A stretch of DNA of 64,000 nt from Streptomyces sp. NBC_00271 (GTDB taxonomy: Bacteria > Actinomycetota > Actinomycetes > Streptomycetales > Streptomycetaceae). The stretch spans positions 7,254,001 to 7,318,000 of the forward strand of contig NZ_CP108070.1 of NCBI RefSeq assembly GCF_036178845.1. Direction: 5' to 3'. Positions within the stretch are counted from its first letter, which is position 1. Each line of letters starts with the position of its first letter. Positions 8,522-17,490 of the stretch are shown one piece after another. The notes under the pieces were generated by a model. It had not been told where the DNA came from. It did not search any database and saw nothing but the letters and a program-made list of their open reading frames with translations. The position numbers and the translations under genes are program-made.

Positions 8522-9655
8522 GTGTTCACCACCGCCTGGACCGCATCGCCCCAGCTCCCCGCCGTGGGCTTCACTGCCAACTGGTCCCAGGAGGGCTTCT
8601 GGCGTCAGACCCTGCGCCAGGTCGTCCGCATCGGGGCGGGCGGCGGCCGGGTTCGTATACGACTGTCGAACGCGTACGGCACCTCGCCGCTGCGGATCGC
8701 CGGGGCCACCGTGGCCCGTGCGGGAGAGGGGGCCGGTGTCGAGCCCGGCTCACTGCGGCGGCTCACCTTCGAGGGGGCCGGGGGCGTCGAGATCCCGGCG
8801 CGCGGACAGGTCGCCAGCGACCCCGCCGAACTCGTGGTGGAGGCCCTGGAGTCCGTGACCGTCACCCTGCACCTCGACGCCGTCACCGGGCCCGCGACCT
8901 TCCACGCCCAGGCCTTCGCGACGAGTCACCGGGGCGAAGGGGACCGCCTCGACGACCTCGACGGCGACGGATTCGGCGTGACGAGCGAGTCCTGGTACTT
9001 CCTGTCGGCCGTCGAGGTCGACGCGGGCGGCCGTACGGACGGTGTCGTGCTCTTCGGGGACTCCATCGTGGACGGGTTCGGCTCGACGCCGGGCGCGAAC
9101 CGCCGCTGGTCGGACGCGCTCGCCGAGCGTACGGGGCGGCCCGTTCTGGGCGCCGGCATCGGCGGGAACCTGCTGCTGAACGACTCCGCCTGGTACGGGG
9201 AGAAGGGCGTCCGACGGTTCGGACGGGACGTTCTCGAACAGGCCGGGGTCGAGGCGGTCGTCGTGCTGCTGGGGCTCAACGACATCGGGTTCAGCGAGAC
9301 GGACGAACAGCCGACGTACAAGCCCGCGCCCGTGGTGGAGGCCGATGAACTCATCGACGGGTACCGGGAGCTGATACGACAGGCTCGTGGGCGGGGGCTG
9401 CGGGCGATCGGGGCGACGCTGCTCCCCTTCGGGGGGTCCGATCACTGGGGGGAGCGGGCGGCGAAGGTGAGCCGTGAGGTGAACGGGTGGATTCTCGGGG
9501 CGGGGGAGTGGGACGCGGTGGTGGACCTCAACGGGGTGTTGGCCGATCCGGGGGATCCGGACCGGCTACGGGGTGTGTACGACTTCGGCGATCACCTGCA
9601 CCCCAATGACGCCGGGTACGAGGTGATGGCCGAGGAGGTGGCGCGGTGCTTCTAG
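8522..9655 (+). CDS. SGNH/GDSL-family hydrolase
   Basis: A 377-residue esterase/lipase-like hydrolase. The N-terminal ~170 residues are a beta-rich domain typical of this subgroup (WTASPQLPAVGFTANW, RVRIRLSNAYG). The SGNH domain follows, with block I VLFGDSIVDGFG (catalytic Ser), block II glycine IGGNLLL, block III asparagine VVLLGLNDIG and C-terminal DHLHPNDAGY supplying the Asp-His pair. No signal peptide is evident, so the enzyme is probably cytoplasmic. Relatives deacetylate or cleave carbohydrate esters. GTG 8522 follows AGGGAGG by 9 nt. Its TAG stop shares a CTAG tetranucleotide with the stop of the convergent accE gene. Confidence 0.88.
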   Translation: MFTTAWTASPQLPAVGFTANWSQEGFWRQTLRQVVRIGAGGGRVRIRLSNAYGTSPLRIAGATVARAGEGAGVEPGSLRRLTFEGAGGVEIPARGQVASDPAELVVEALESVTVTLHLDAVTGPATFHAQAFATSHRGEGDRLDDLDGDGFGVTSESWYFLSAVEVDAGGRTDGVVLFGDSIVDGFGSTPGANRRWSDALAERTGRPVLGAGIGGNLLLNDSAWYGEKGVRRFGRDVLEQAGVEAVVVLLGLNDIGFSETDEQPTYKPAPVVEADELIDGYRELIRQARGRGLRAIGATLLPFGGSDHWGERAAKVSREVNGWILGAGEWDAVVDLNGVLADPGDPDRLRGVYDFGDHLHPNDAGYEVMAEEVARCF

Positions 9656-9858
9656 GCGGGCCAGTACGTGCGCGTCCATGCCGTGGGGCCCGGCTGGGGC
9701 AGGTGCTGGGCGGCTATGCGGGACGGGTCCGACCAGGAGTCCCGGGTGCCGGGCGCGCCGGGCGGCGTGGTGGCCGCCGCGGCGCGCGCTCGGACCACCG
9801 CCAGAGCGGCGGCCAGCTCCTCCGGGGTCGGATTGCCCCGTACGACCTTGATCGTCAT
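9652..9858 (-). CDS. accE: Acyl-CoA carboxylase epsilon subunit
   Basis: A 68-residue polypeptide, IKVVRGNPTPEELAAALAVV at the N-terminus and a Trp/Pro-rich tail (SWSDPSRIAAQ...TYWPA). This is the form of the actinobacterial AccE/PccE epsilon subunits, which bind the beta subunit and stimulate carboxylase activity. ATG 9858 is preceded by GGGAG at the right distance; TTG 9870 is an in-frame alternative. It lies 24 nt downstream of pccB and is surely co-transcribed with it. Confidence 0.88.
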   Translation of the reverse strand: MTIKVVRGNPTPEELAAALAVVRARAAAATTPPGAPGTRDSWSDPSRIAAQHLPQPGPTAWTRTYWPA

Positions 9859-9882
9859 GTCTGCTCCCAAGGGTCCGGGGTT

Positions 9883-11475
9883 CTAGAGCGGGATGTTGCC
9901 GTGCTTCTTCGGAGGGAGTGATTCCCGCTTCGTACGCAGCTGACGCAGGCCCCGTACGACGTGGGAGCGGGTGTCGGAGGGCATGATCACCGCGTCGATG
10001 TAGCCGCGTTCGGCCGCCGTGTAGGGGTTGAGGAGGGTGTCCTCGTACTCCTGGATCAAGCGGGCCCGGGTGGCGTCCTGGTCCTCGGCGGTGGCGATGG
10101 TGCGGCGGTGCAGGATGTTCACCGCGCCCTGCGCGCCCATCACCGCGATCTGGGCGGTCGGCCAGGCGAGGTTGAGGTCCGCGCCCAGGTGCTTGGAGCC
10201 CATGACGTCGTAGGCGCCGCCGAAGGCCTTGCGGGTGATGACCGTGATGAGCGGGACGGTCGCCTCGGCGTACGCGTAGATCAGCTTGGCGCCGCGGCGG
10301 ATGATGCCCGTGTGCTCCTGGTCGACGCCCGGCAGGAAGCCGGGGACGTCCACGAAGGTGATGACGGGGACGTTGAAGGCGTCGCAGGTGCGCACGAAGC
10401 GGGCCGCCTTCTCGGACGCGTCGATGTCCAGACAGCCGGCGAACTGCATCGGCTGGTTGGCGACGATGCCCACCGGGCGGCCCTCGACCCGTCCGAAGCC
10501 GGTGAGGATGTTCGGCGCGAACAGCGCCTGGGTCTCGAAGAACTCGGCGTCGTCCAGGATGTGTTCGATCACCGCGTGCATGTCGTACGGCTGGTTCGCG
10601 CTGTCCGGCACGATCACGTCCAGCTCGCGGTCCTCGTCCGTGAGCGCGAGGTCCGCCTCCTCGGGGAAGACCGGGGGCTCACTGAGGTTGTTGGACGGCA
10701 GGTACGACAGCAGCTGCTTGACGTACTCGATGGCGTCCTTCTCGTCGCCCGCCATGTGGTGGGCCACACCCGACACCGCGTTGTGGGTGCGCGCGCCGCC
10801 GAGCTCCTCGAAGCCGACGTCCTCGCCCGTCACCGTCTTGATGACGTCGGGCCCCGTGATGAACATGTGTGAGGTCTGGTCGACCATGATCGTGAAGTCG
10901 GTGATCGCGGGGGAGTACACCGCGCCGCCCGCGCAGGGGCCGACGACGAGCGAGATCTGCGGGATGACACCGGAGGCGTGCGTGTTGCGGCGGAAGATCT
11001 CGCCGTACATGCCGAGCGCGCTGACACCCTCCTGGATGCGGGCGCCACCGGAGTCGTTGATGCCGATGACCGGACAGCCGGTCTTCAGCGCGAAGTCCAT
11101 CACCTTCATGATCTTCTGGCCGAAGACCTCGCCCAGGGCACCACCGAAGACGGTGAAGTCCTGGGAGAAGACGGCGACGGGACGGCCGTCGACCATGCCG
11201 TAGCCGGTGACGACACCGTCGCCGTAGGGCCGGTTGTTCTCCATGCCGAAGTCGGTCGAGCGGTGCTGCGCGAACTCGTCCAGCTCGACGAACGAGCCCT
11301 CGTCGATCAGCAGCTCGATCCGCTCACGGGCCGTCAACTTGCCCTTGGCGTGCTGCTTTTCGACAGCGCGTGCCGAGCCGGCGTGCGTCGCTTCCTGGAC
11401 GCGGCGCCGCAGGTCCGCGAGTTTGCCCGCGGTCGTGTGGATGTCGGGGTGGTGCAGCTCTTCCGGCTCGGACAT
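9883..11475 (-). CDS. pccB: Propionyl/acyl-CoA carboxylase beta chain
   Basis: A 530-residue carboxyltransferase that moves the carboxyl group from biotin to acyl-CoA, giving (methyl)malonyl-CoA for fatty acid and polyketide synthesis. It is built of two crotonase-like halves. The oxyanion-hole glycines lie in [11 protein letters not shown] and [14 protein letters not shown] in the N-half, and in [10 protein letters not shown] and [14 protein letters not shown] in the C-half. The Asp of AYDVM (residue 423) corresponds to Asp422 of S. coelicolor PccB, the residue linked to propionyl-CoA preference (Ile in acetyl-CoA-competent AccB). It pairs with the epsilon subunit downstream and shares the divergent promoter region with birA. 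Confidence 0.95.
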   Translation of the reverse strand: MSEPEELHHPDIHTTAGKLADLRRRVQEATHAGSARAVEKQHAKGKLTARERIELLIDEGSFVELDEFAQHRSTDFGMENNRPYGDGVVTGYGMVDGRPVAVFSQDFTVFGGALGEVFGQKIMKVMDFALKTGCPVIGINDSGGARIQEGVSALGMYGEIFRRNTHASGVIPQISLVVGPCAGGAVYSPAITDFTIMVDQTSHMFITGPDVIKTVTGEDVGFEELGGARTHNAVSGVAHHMAGDEKDAIEYVKQLLSYLPSNNLSEPPVFPEEADLALTDEDRELDVIVPDSANQPYDMHAVIEHILDDAEFFETQALFAPNILTGFGRVEGRPVGIVANQPMQFAGCLDIDASEKAARFVRTCDAFNVPVITFVDVPGFLPGVDQEHTGIIRRGAKLIYAYAEATVPLITVITRKAFGGAYDVMGSKHLGADLNLAWPTAQIAVMGAQGAVNILHRRTIATAEDQDATRARLIQEYEDTLLNPYTAAERGYIDAVIMPSDTRSHVVRGLRQLRTKRESLPPKKHGNIPL

Positions 11476-11606
11476 CGGGGTGCGGCTCCCTGCCTGCTCA
11501 GTGGGAATATGAGGGTGATGTGCTCAGGGGGTTGCTACTGACTCGTAGGGTAGTGGTGCCGATACCGTTCGGCAGTGCGGCGTTTACCACACCTAGGGTG
11601 GGTTGC

Positions 11607-12473
11607 ATGACGCCGCGAGATGCTTCAGACGCGAACGACAACCCGTGGTCCGACCTGGACCGTCCACCGCTGAACGGGACCGCCCTGCGCCGGGCTCTGG
11701 TGCGCGAGGGCGGGCTCTGGGGTGATGTCCGGGTCACGCCGCGCACCGGGTCCACCAACTCCGACCTCGTGGCCCTCGCCACGGACGAGAAGGCCGACGA
11801 GGGCGTCGTCCTCGTCGCCGAGGAGCAGAACGCCGGGCGGGGCCGCCTGGACCGCCAGTGGACGGCACCGGCCCGCTCGGGCCTGTTCTTCTCCGTGCTG
11901 CTGAGGCCCGCCGGGGTTCCCGTCGAGCGCTGGGGCTGGCTCCCGCTGCTCACCGGGGTCGCGGTGGCCACGGCCCTGTCCAAGGTGGCGGGGGTCGACA
12001 CGGCACTCAAGTGGCCCAACGACCTGCTGGTCACCGTGGGCGGCGAGGAGCGCAAGACGGGCGGCATCCTCGCCGAGCGCGCCGGGAACGACGCGGTCGT
12101 CGTCGGCATCGGAATCAACGTCACCCTGCGCGAGGACGAACTCCCCGTGCCCGGCGCGGGCTCCCTCGCCCTCGCGGGCGCCACGACCACGGACCGTGAC
12201 ACCGTGCTGCGGGCCGTCCTGCGCTCCCTGGAGCAGTGGTACGTGAAGTGGCGGGCCGTGGCCGGCGACCCCGTCGCCTCCGGTCTCCAGGAGACGTATG
12301 CCGCGGGATGCGCGACCCTCGGAAGGGTGGTGCGTGCCGAACTGCCCGGCGGCACGTCGATCACCGGGGAGGCGGTGGCGGTCGACGGGGACGGGCGTCT
12401 GGTCCTGGCCACGGAGGAGGGCGTACAGCAGCCGGTGGGAGCCGGGGACATCGTTCATCTGCGGCCGGCGTGA
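11607..12473 (+). CDS. birA: Biotin-[acyl-CoA carboxylase] ligase
   Basis: A 288-residue BirA/LplA-type ligase that activates biotin with ATP and attaches it to the carrier lysine, here presumably Lys555 of the alpha chain at 4847-6619. The catalytic loop is AEEQNAGRGRLDRQW (the GRGRxxR biotinyl-AMP loop). The core has LKWPNDLLV, then KTGGILAER and VVGIGINV, and a C-terminal SH3-like domain ends the protein. There is no N-terminal DNA-binding helix-turn-helix, so unlike the E. coli enzyme it is not a repressor. ATG 11607 follows AGGGTGGG. It is divergent from pccB. Confidence 0.95.
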   Translation: MTPRDASDANDNPWSDLDRPPLNGTALRRALVREGGLWGDVRVTPRTGSTNSDLVALATDEKADEGVVLVAEEQNAGRGRLDRQWTAPARSGLFFSVLLRPAGVPVERWGWLPLLTGVAVATALSKVAGVDTALKWPNDLLVTVGGEERKTGGILAERAGNDAVVVGIGINVTLREDELPVPGAGSLALAGATTTDRDTVLRAVLRSLEQWYVKWRAVAGDPVASGLQETYAAGCATLGRVVRAELPGGTSITGEAVAVDGDGRLVLATEEGVQQPVGAGDIVHLRPA

Positions 12474-12633
12474 GCCGAGGAGGCCGGTGGACCGTACTCA
12501 GCGGTGGGGTCCGGAACCGATCGTGGTGCCGAGCTCCGACCGGGCGTACGAGTCAGGAGTGAGCCAGCGCACACCTGCCGTAGAGTTGAGCGCGGTCGAT
12601 ACCTGACCACGGCAGATCGGAAGGGCAGCAGGC

Positions 12634-13920
12634 GTGACCGTCGACGACACGGGCTCCGGCACGGGTGCGCACCCCGCCCCCGACGGTGAGCCGGGGCGTA
12701 CCGCCGGGCCGGTCACCGACCCGGCGCCCGCACGCGTCGACACGAACGGTGACATGGCCGGCGAGAAGACCGCCGGGCCGACCGGTGAGACGACCGGGCG
12801 GATGGACGGACAGAGCCGCTTGGACGCGCAGAACCGGATGGACGAGGAGTCCGTCGACTCCGGCGAGGACCCCCTCGCGCTGCGCCTCGAAACGCTCATC
12901 CTCGGCGCCGAGCGCCGCTACACCCCCTTCCAGGCCGCCCGCAGCGCAGGCGTCTCCATGGAACTGGCCTCGCGTTTCTGGCGGGCCATGGGCTTCGCCG
13001 ACATCGGCCAGGCCAAGGCGCTGACCGAGGCCGACGTACTGGCGCTGCGGCGCCTCGCCGGTCTCGTCGAGGCGGGCCTGCTGAGCGAGGCGATGGCGGT
13101 CCAGGTCGCCCGCTCCACCGGGCAGACCACGGCCCGCCTGGCCGAATGGCAGATCGACTCCTTCCTGGAGGGCCTGACCGAGCCCCCCGAGCCGGGCATG
13201 ACGCGCACCGAGGTCACGTACCCCCTGATCGAGCTGCTCCTGCCCGAGCTGGAGGAGTTCATCGTCTACGTCTGGCGGCGCCAGCTCGCCGCCGCGACCG
13301 GCCGCGTCGTCCAGGCCGGCGACGACGAGGAGATGGTCGACCGCCGCCTCGCCGTCGGCTTCGCGGACCTGGTCGGCTTCACGCGGCTGACGCGCCGGAT
13401 GGAGGAGGAGGAACTCGGCGAGCTCGTCGAGGCCTTCGAGACCACCGCCGCCGACCTGGTGGCCGCGCACGGGGGGCGCCTCATCAAGACCCTCGGTGAC
13501 GAGGTGCTGTACGCCGCGGACGACGCCGGGATCGCCGCCGAGATCGCCCTGCGCCTCATCGAGACGATGGCCAACGACGAGACGATGCCGGAGCTGCGCG
13601 TCGGCATCGCCTTCGGCACCGTGACGACCCGCATGGGCGACGTCTTCGGTACGACGGTGAACCTCGCCTCGCGGCTCACGTCGATAGCGCCACGGGATGC
13701 CGTCCTGGTGGACGGCGCCTTCGCGGAGGAACTGATCCGCACCGCGGACGCGCCCGCCTCCGAGGCGGAGGCCGCCGAGGCCGCGGCCGCCGCGGAGAAG
13801 GAGGGCGAGGAGCCGCCCGTCTACCGCTTCGCCCTCCAGCCGATGTGGCAGCGTCCCGTCCGCGGCCTCGGCGTGGTCGAACCATGGCTGCTGGCCCGCC
13901 GAAACGGCGACCAGCCGTAG
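12634..13920 (+). CDS. cya: Class III adenylate cyclase
   Basis: A 428-residue soluble cyclase making cAMP. The first ~75 residues are low-complexity. A helical, MerR-like or adapter segment follows (about 85-190, AARSAGVSMELASRFWRAMGF, ADVLALRRLAGLVEAGLL). The catalytic domain (about 238-375) has the first metal Asp in FADLVGFTRL (Asp245), adenine-selecting Lys in IKTLGDE, the second metal Asp in GDEVLYAAD, and the transition-state Asn/Arg pair in NLASRLT. An Ala/Glu-rich stretch precedes the C-terminus. The architecture agrees with the streptomycete Cya needed for normal germination and development. GTG 12634 follows GGAAGGGCAGCAGGC. Confidence 0.92.
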   Translation: MTVDDTGSGTGAHPAPDGEPGRTAGPVTDPAPARVDTNGDMAGEKTAGPTGETTGRMDGQSRLDAQNRMDEESVDSGEDPLALRLETLILGAERRYTPFQAARSAGVSMELASRFWRAMGFADIGQAKALTEADVLALRRLAGLVEAGLLSEAMAVQVARSTGQTTARLAEWQIDSFLEGLTEPPEPGMTRTEVTYPLIELLLPELEEFIVYVWRRQLAAATGRVVQAGDDEEMVDRRLAVGFADLVGFTRLTRRMEEEELGELVEAFETTAADLVAAHGGRLIKTLGDEVLYAADDAGIAAEIALRLIETMANDETMPELRVGIAFGTVTTRMGDVFGTTVNLASRLTSIAPRDAVLVDGAFAEELIRTADAPASEAEAAEAAAAAEKEGEEPPVYRFALQPMWQRPVRGLGVVEPWLLARRNGDQP

Positions 13921-13967
13921 GCTCTGCTTCCCTCGAGAGACGTTTCCCTCAAGAGACCCTGTTTCCC

Positions 13968-15086
13968 TCAAGGGCCTCCGGCGGGGCCCGCCAGATCGTT
14001 CACACAGATGCCGACGATCGGCACGCACAGACCCGGCGGGTTCTGGGTGGGCGCCGGGGCCGGGGCGTGGGTGGTGGGACTCGGGGCCGGCGGACGCTGC
14101 GTGTGCGGCTGCGACGGTACGACGACGGGCGCGGTCGGGATGCCGGTCGTGTCCGGCACGCTCCCCACGGGGACGCTCGCCCGGGCGGACGGGATCGTCG
14201 CCGTCGCTGAGGGTGAGGCGGCCGTCGACGGTGCCGCGGGCGCCGGGCTCACGCCCGAGGTCGGGGTCGCGCTCGCCCCGCCCTGCGCGCCGGTCGGGCC
14301 CGAGGGCGCCGGATGCGCGGAGGGCACGGTCCAGGCGGTCGGCGCGGCGTCGAGCGCCTCGTCCGTGGCGACCCCGGGCCTCGGCTCCGCCTCCGCGTTC
14401 CCGCCGCCTACGACCGACTCCGGTGCCATCCGCGCCAGGCTCAACGCCCCCGCGGCCAGCGCGAGCCCACCCGCGGCGAACAGCGCCCGCCGGGGCCGCG
14501 GTTTACGGTGCCGCCCCCGGCCGCCCCGCTCCGGGGGCGGACCGATCCCCTCGCCCTCCGCGAGCCTCGCTGAGGCGCCACCTGCGGGTGCGGGGCCTGC
14601 CGCCGGGCGACCGGCGGGCGTGCGGTCGGCCCCTACGGGGCGGGGCGCGGGGCGGGTTGCCGCGCCACCGGCCCCCGCCGGGGCCCAGGTCGTGCCACCG
14701 GTCGGCCTGGGATCCGGCGTCGCCCGGTCGGCAGCCGGGCGACCGGCCATCGGATCGGCCGGGGCCCTACGCGCCGCCGGAGCGCGGCCGGGTGCCGGGG
14801 ACCCCGCCGCGGCGAGGCCGCCCGGTACGTGGCCGCTCAGCGGGTCGGTGGCTGCCCCGCGCCCCGCCCGTGTGCCATCGCCCCCCGCCGCGGGGCGGCC
14901 GCCCGGCACCCGTGCCATCAACGGGTTGGCGGTCGGCACACGCGGCGCCCGGCGGGGTGCCGGGTCGCCGGGCCGCGAGGGGGCGGCCGACGACCTCGCC
15001 GACGTAGCCGCTGAACCCCCGGAGGGCCCCGTGTCCGTCGGCGTTCTCGACGGCCTCGACACGTCTGTCGTCGTGCTGTTCGTCAT
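13968..15086 (-). CDS. Pro/Ala-rich single-pass membrane protein of unknown function
   Basis: A 372-residue low-complexity protein. About 200 residues of Ala/Pro/Gly/Arg-rich cytoplasmic sequence precede one membrane segment (LFAAGGLALAAGALSLARM), preceded by a basic stop (RHRKPRPRR). A Pro/Thr/Ser-rich exterior follows, ending in PPGLCVPIVGICVND, whose two cysteines could pair. No domain is recognised. Its composition explains the long opposite-strand frame at 14008-15276. The first codon is ATG 15086, 6 nt from GGGGAGGG; ATG 15092 is nearby. It is convergent with cya. Confidence 0.65.
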   Translation of the reverse strand: MTNSTTTDVSRPSRTPTDTGPSGGSAATSARSSAAPSRPGDPAPRRAPRVPTANPLMARVPGGRPAAGGDGTRAGRGAATDPLSGHVPGGLAAAGSPAPGRAPAARRAPADPMAGRPAADRATPDPRPTGGTTWAPAGAGGAATRPAPRPVGADRTPAGRPAAGPAPAGGASARLAEGEGIGPPPERGGRGRHRKPRPRRALFAAGGLALAAGALSLARMAPESVVGGGNAEAEPRPGVATDEALDAAPTAWTVPSAHPAPSGPTGAQGGASATPTSGVSPAPAAPSTAASPSATATIPSARASVPVGSVPDTTGIPTAPVVVPSQPHTQRPPAPSPTTHAPAPAPTQNPPGLCVPIVGICVNDLAGPAGGP

Positions 15087-15306
15087 GGTCATCCCTCCCC
15101 GATGTGCCCGCGCCCCCCGAAGCATCCGGCGGTGCGCAGGTTATGCGCGTTTTGAGGGCGTGGGGCGGGAGTCGGGCGGGATGTCACTCGAACGGGGAGC
15201 GTGGGGCAAGGGGAGGGGAGGGAACGGGTTTCGCCGGGCGGGGGTGGCTGCGATGATCGGAGGCATCGGGAGTTAACCCGCGTTAACCGTTCACCGGGAG
15301 GGTGTC

Positions 15307-16113
15307 ATGGCGGAGCAAGGGGACGAGCGGCGGTTCGGGGAGTTCGTCGTCGTACGGCGGCACGCGTACGTCGCGGAGCTCGCCCTCGACCGGCCGAAGG
15401 CCATGAACGCCGTGTCCACGGACATGGCCCGCTCCATCACGGCCGCCTGCGAGGCGCTCGGCGGCGAGCGCGACGTGCGCGTGGTCGTGCTGACCTCCAC
15501 CGCCGAGCGCGCCTTCTGCGTCGGCGCCGACCTGAAGGAGCGCAACTCCTTCAGCGATGCCGACCTGGTCCGCCAACGCCCCGTCGCACGGGCCGCGTAC
15601 ACCGGCGTCCTGGAGCTGCCGATGCCGACGATCGCCGCCGTGCACGGCTTCGCGCTCGGCGGCGGGTTCGAGCTCGCCCTGTCCTGCGACCTGATCGTGG
15701 CCGACCGTACGGCGGTGCTCGGGCTGCCCGAGGTGTCGGTCGGGGTGATTCCCGGAGGCGGCGGTACGCAGTTGCTGCCGCGGCGGGTCGGGGCGGCCCG
15801 CGCGGCCGAGCTGATCTTCTCGGCACGGCGGCTGGAGGCGGGCGAGGCGAGGGAGCTGGGCCTCGTCGACGAACTCGTGGACGCGGGCCAGGACCGCGGC
15901 GAAGCCCTCGCGCTCGCCGCCCGCATCGCCGCCAACTCCCCCGTCGGCCTGCGCGCCGCCAAGCGCGCGCTGCGGCTCGGGCACGGGCTCGACCTGCGCG
16001 CGGGCCTGGAGGTGGAGGACGCGGCCTGGCGGTCCGTCGCCTTCTCGGGGGACCGCGCGGAGGGAGTCGCCGCGTTCAACGAGAAGCGCCCGCCGCGGTG
16101 GCCGGGGGAGTAG
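15307..16113 (+). CDS. Enoyl-CoA hydratase/isomerase family protein
   Basis: A 268-residue crotonase-fold enzyme, likely hydrating trans-2-enoyl-CoA in fatty acid or amino acid breakdown. The oxyanion hole is formed by AFCVGADLKE and FALGGGFELALSCDL. PEVSVGVIPGGGGTQLLPR carries the Glu used for catalysis in hydratases, and the C-terminal helix is AKRALRLG. ATG 15307 follows GGGAGGG. The exact acyl substrate is not deducible. It lies between the Pro-rich gene and the GGDEF gene without an evident operon partner; the upstream 220 nt shows nothing beyond a probable promoter. Confidence 0.9.
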   Translation: MAEQGDERRFGEFVVVRRHAYVAELALDRPKAMNAVSTDMARSITAACEALGGERDVRVVVLTSTAERAFCVGADLKERNSFSDADLVRQRPVARAAYTGVLELPMPTIAAVHGFALGGGFELALSCDLIVADRTAVLGLPEVSVGVIPGGGGTQLLPRRVGAARAAELIFSARRLEAGEARELGLVDELVDAGQDRGEALALAARIAANSPVGLRAAKRALRLGHGLDLRAGLEVEDAAWRSVAFSGDRAEGVAAFNEKRPPRWPGE

Positions 16114-16215
16114 TCCCCCCACGCTTCCCGGCACCCTCCCACCGGTACGGCCACTCGGACCCCTGTTCGCCTCACCAATGTCCCGAATCATCGTGAATAT
16201 CCCTAGCCTGGAGTG

Positions 16216-17397
16216 ATGGGTGAGGACAGACGGCTGAGGGCCGTGGTGGAGCTGGCGCAGGGGATGGCGGCGGCACGCACCCCGCGCGAGTCCTGGCGGG
16301 CCGCGGCGCTCGGCGCCTGTCACGCGCTCGCCGGGAGCTTCGCGGCGCTCTCCGTGTGGGAGCGCGAGCTCGGCCGGCTGCGGGTCCTGGCGAACGTGGG
16401 CGAACGCGCGCCGGACGAGGAGGAGTTCCCGGACGGCGAGGCCTACCCCGTGCACCAGTTCCCGGAGATCACCGAGTTCCTGCACGAGCGCTGGGCCGGG
16501 GGCGGTGGCCCGAACGCCTGGGTGGAGACCGCCGACGGGCCGGCGGCCGGTCCCGTCGGCTACTGCCACCTGGGGGCACCTCCCGGCGTCAGCCGGGGGA
16601 GGGTCGCCGCGCTGCGCCGGCGCCGCCGCGGCTGCTGCGTCGTCGCCCCGATCGTGCTGCACGGACGGGCGTGGGGCGAGCTGTATGTGGCCCGCCCGGT
16701 CACGGCACCCGTCTTCGACCGGGCCGACGCGGACTTCGCGACCGTGCTGGCCTCCGTCGTCGCCGCCGGGCTCGCCCAGACCGAGCGCCTGGAGGAGGCC
16801 CGGCGCCTCGCGTTCACGGACGCCCTCACCGGACTCGCCAACCGCCGCGCGGTCGACGTACGTCTGGACGAGGCCATCGAGCTGCACCGGCAGGAAGGGG
16901 CCGTGGTCAGTCTCGTCGTCTGTGACCTCAACGGACTCAAGAACGTCAACGACACCCGCGGGCACGCCGTCGGCGACCGGCTCCTCGAGCGGTTCGGATC
17001 GGTGCTGTCGCTGTGCGGGGCGATGCTCCCGGGCACTCTCGCCGCCCGCCTCGGCGGTGACGAGTTCTGCCTGCTCGCGGTCGGCCCGCCGGCCGACGAG
17101 GTCGTCCACATCGCCGACGAACTCTGCCGCCGCGCCGCCGAGTTGGAGCTGGGGGAAGGGGTGGCGTGCGGGGTCGCCTCGACCGGGGACCCGATCGGTC
17201 CGGTGCGTTCGGCGCGGCGGCTCTTCCGGCTGGCCGACGCCGCCCAGTACCGCGCGAAGGCAGTACGGGCCGCGAAGCCCGTCGTCGCCGGGCGCGAGGG
17301 ACCCGACGACCCGGTCGTGCGTCTCGCCGACGCGCCCTCCCCGGCGCGGGGCGAACGCCGCCGCTTCCGTGGGCGCCACGAGCACCCTCGCCCCTGA
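16216..17397 (+). CDS. GAF-GGDEF diguanylate cyclase
   Basis: About 393 residues. An N-terminal GAF-like sensor domain spans about 1-190, and a GGDEF domain about 195-365 begins LAFTDALTGLANRRAVD. The active-site motif is intact (GGDEF, residues 280-284), so it should make c-di-GMP, the molecule that holds Streptomyces in vegetative growth through BldD. The allosteric RxxD inhibitory site is absent: the four residues in its place read LPGT. No membrane segments are seen. It resembles CdgE of Streptomyces, an assignment made from memory of gene order (just upstream of hutH). GTG 16213 is an alternative start one codon earlier. Confidence 0.88.
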   Translation: MGEDRRLRAVVELAQGMAAARTPRESWRAAALGACHALAGSFAALSVWERELGRLRVLANVGERAPDEEEFPDGEAYPVHQFPEITEFLHERWAGGGGPNAWVETADGPAAGPVGYCHLGAPPGVSRGRVAALRRRRRGCCVVAPIVLHGRAWGELYVARPVTAPVFDRADADFATVLASVVAAGLAQTERLEEARRLAFTDALTGLANRRAVDVRLDEAIELHRQEGAVVSLVVCDLNGLKNVNDTRGHAVGDRLLERFGSVLSLCGAMLPGTLAARLGGDEFCLLAVGPPADEVVHIADELCRRAAELELGEGVACGVASTGDPIGPVRSARRLFRLADAAQYRAKAVRAAKPVVAGREGPDDPVVRLADAPSPARGERRRFRGRHEHPRP

Positions 17398-17490
17398 GTC
17401 CGCGCGGGCGTGTGTGACGTACGTCGGAGTAAGGGGTCAACCGCCCACCCACTAGTGACATCACAGAATTCACTGCGTACGCTCCTGAAT

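Noticed and set aside
15283..17385. 700-codon minus-strand frame over the enoyl-CoA hydratase and GGDEF genes
   Set aside because: Antisense shadow; both plus-strand genes have intact active-site motifs.
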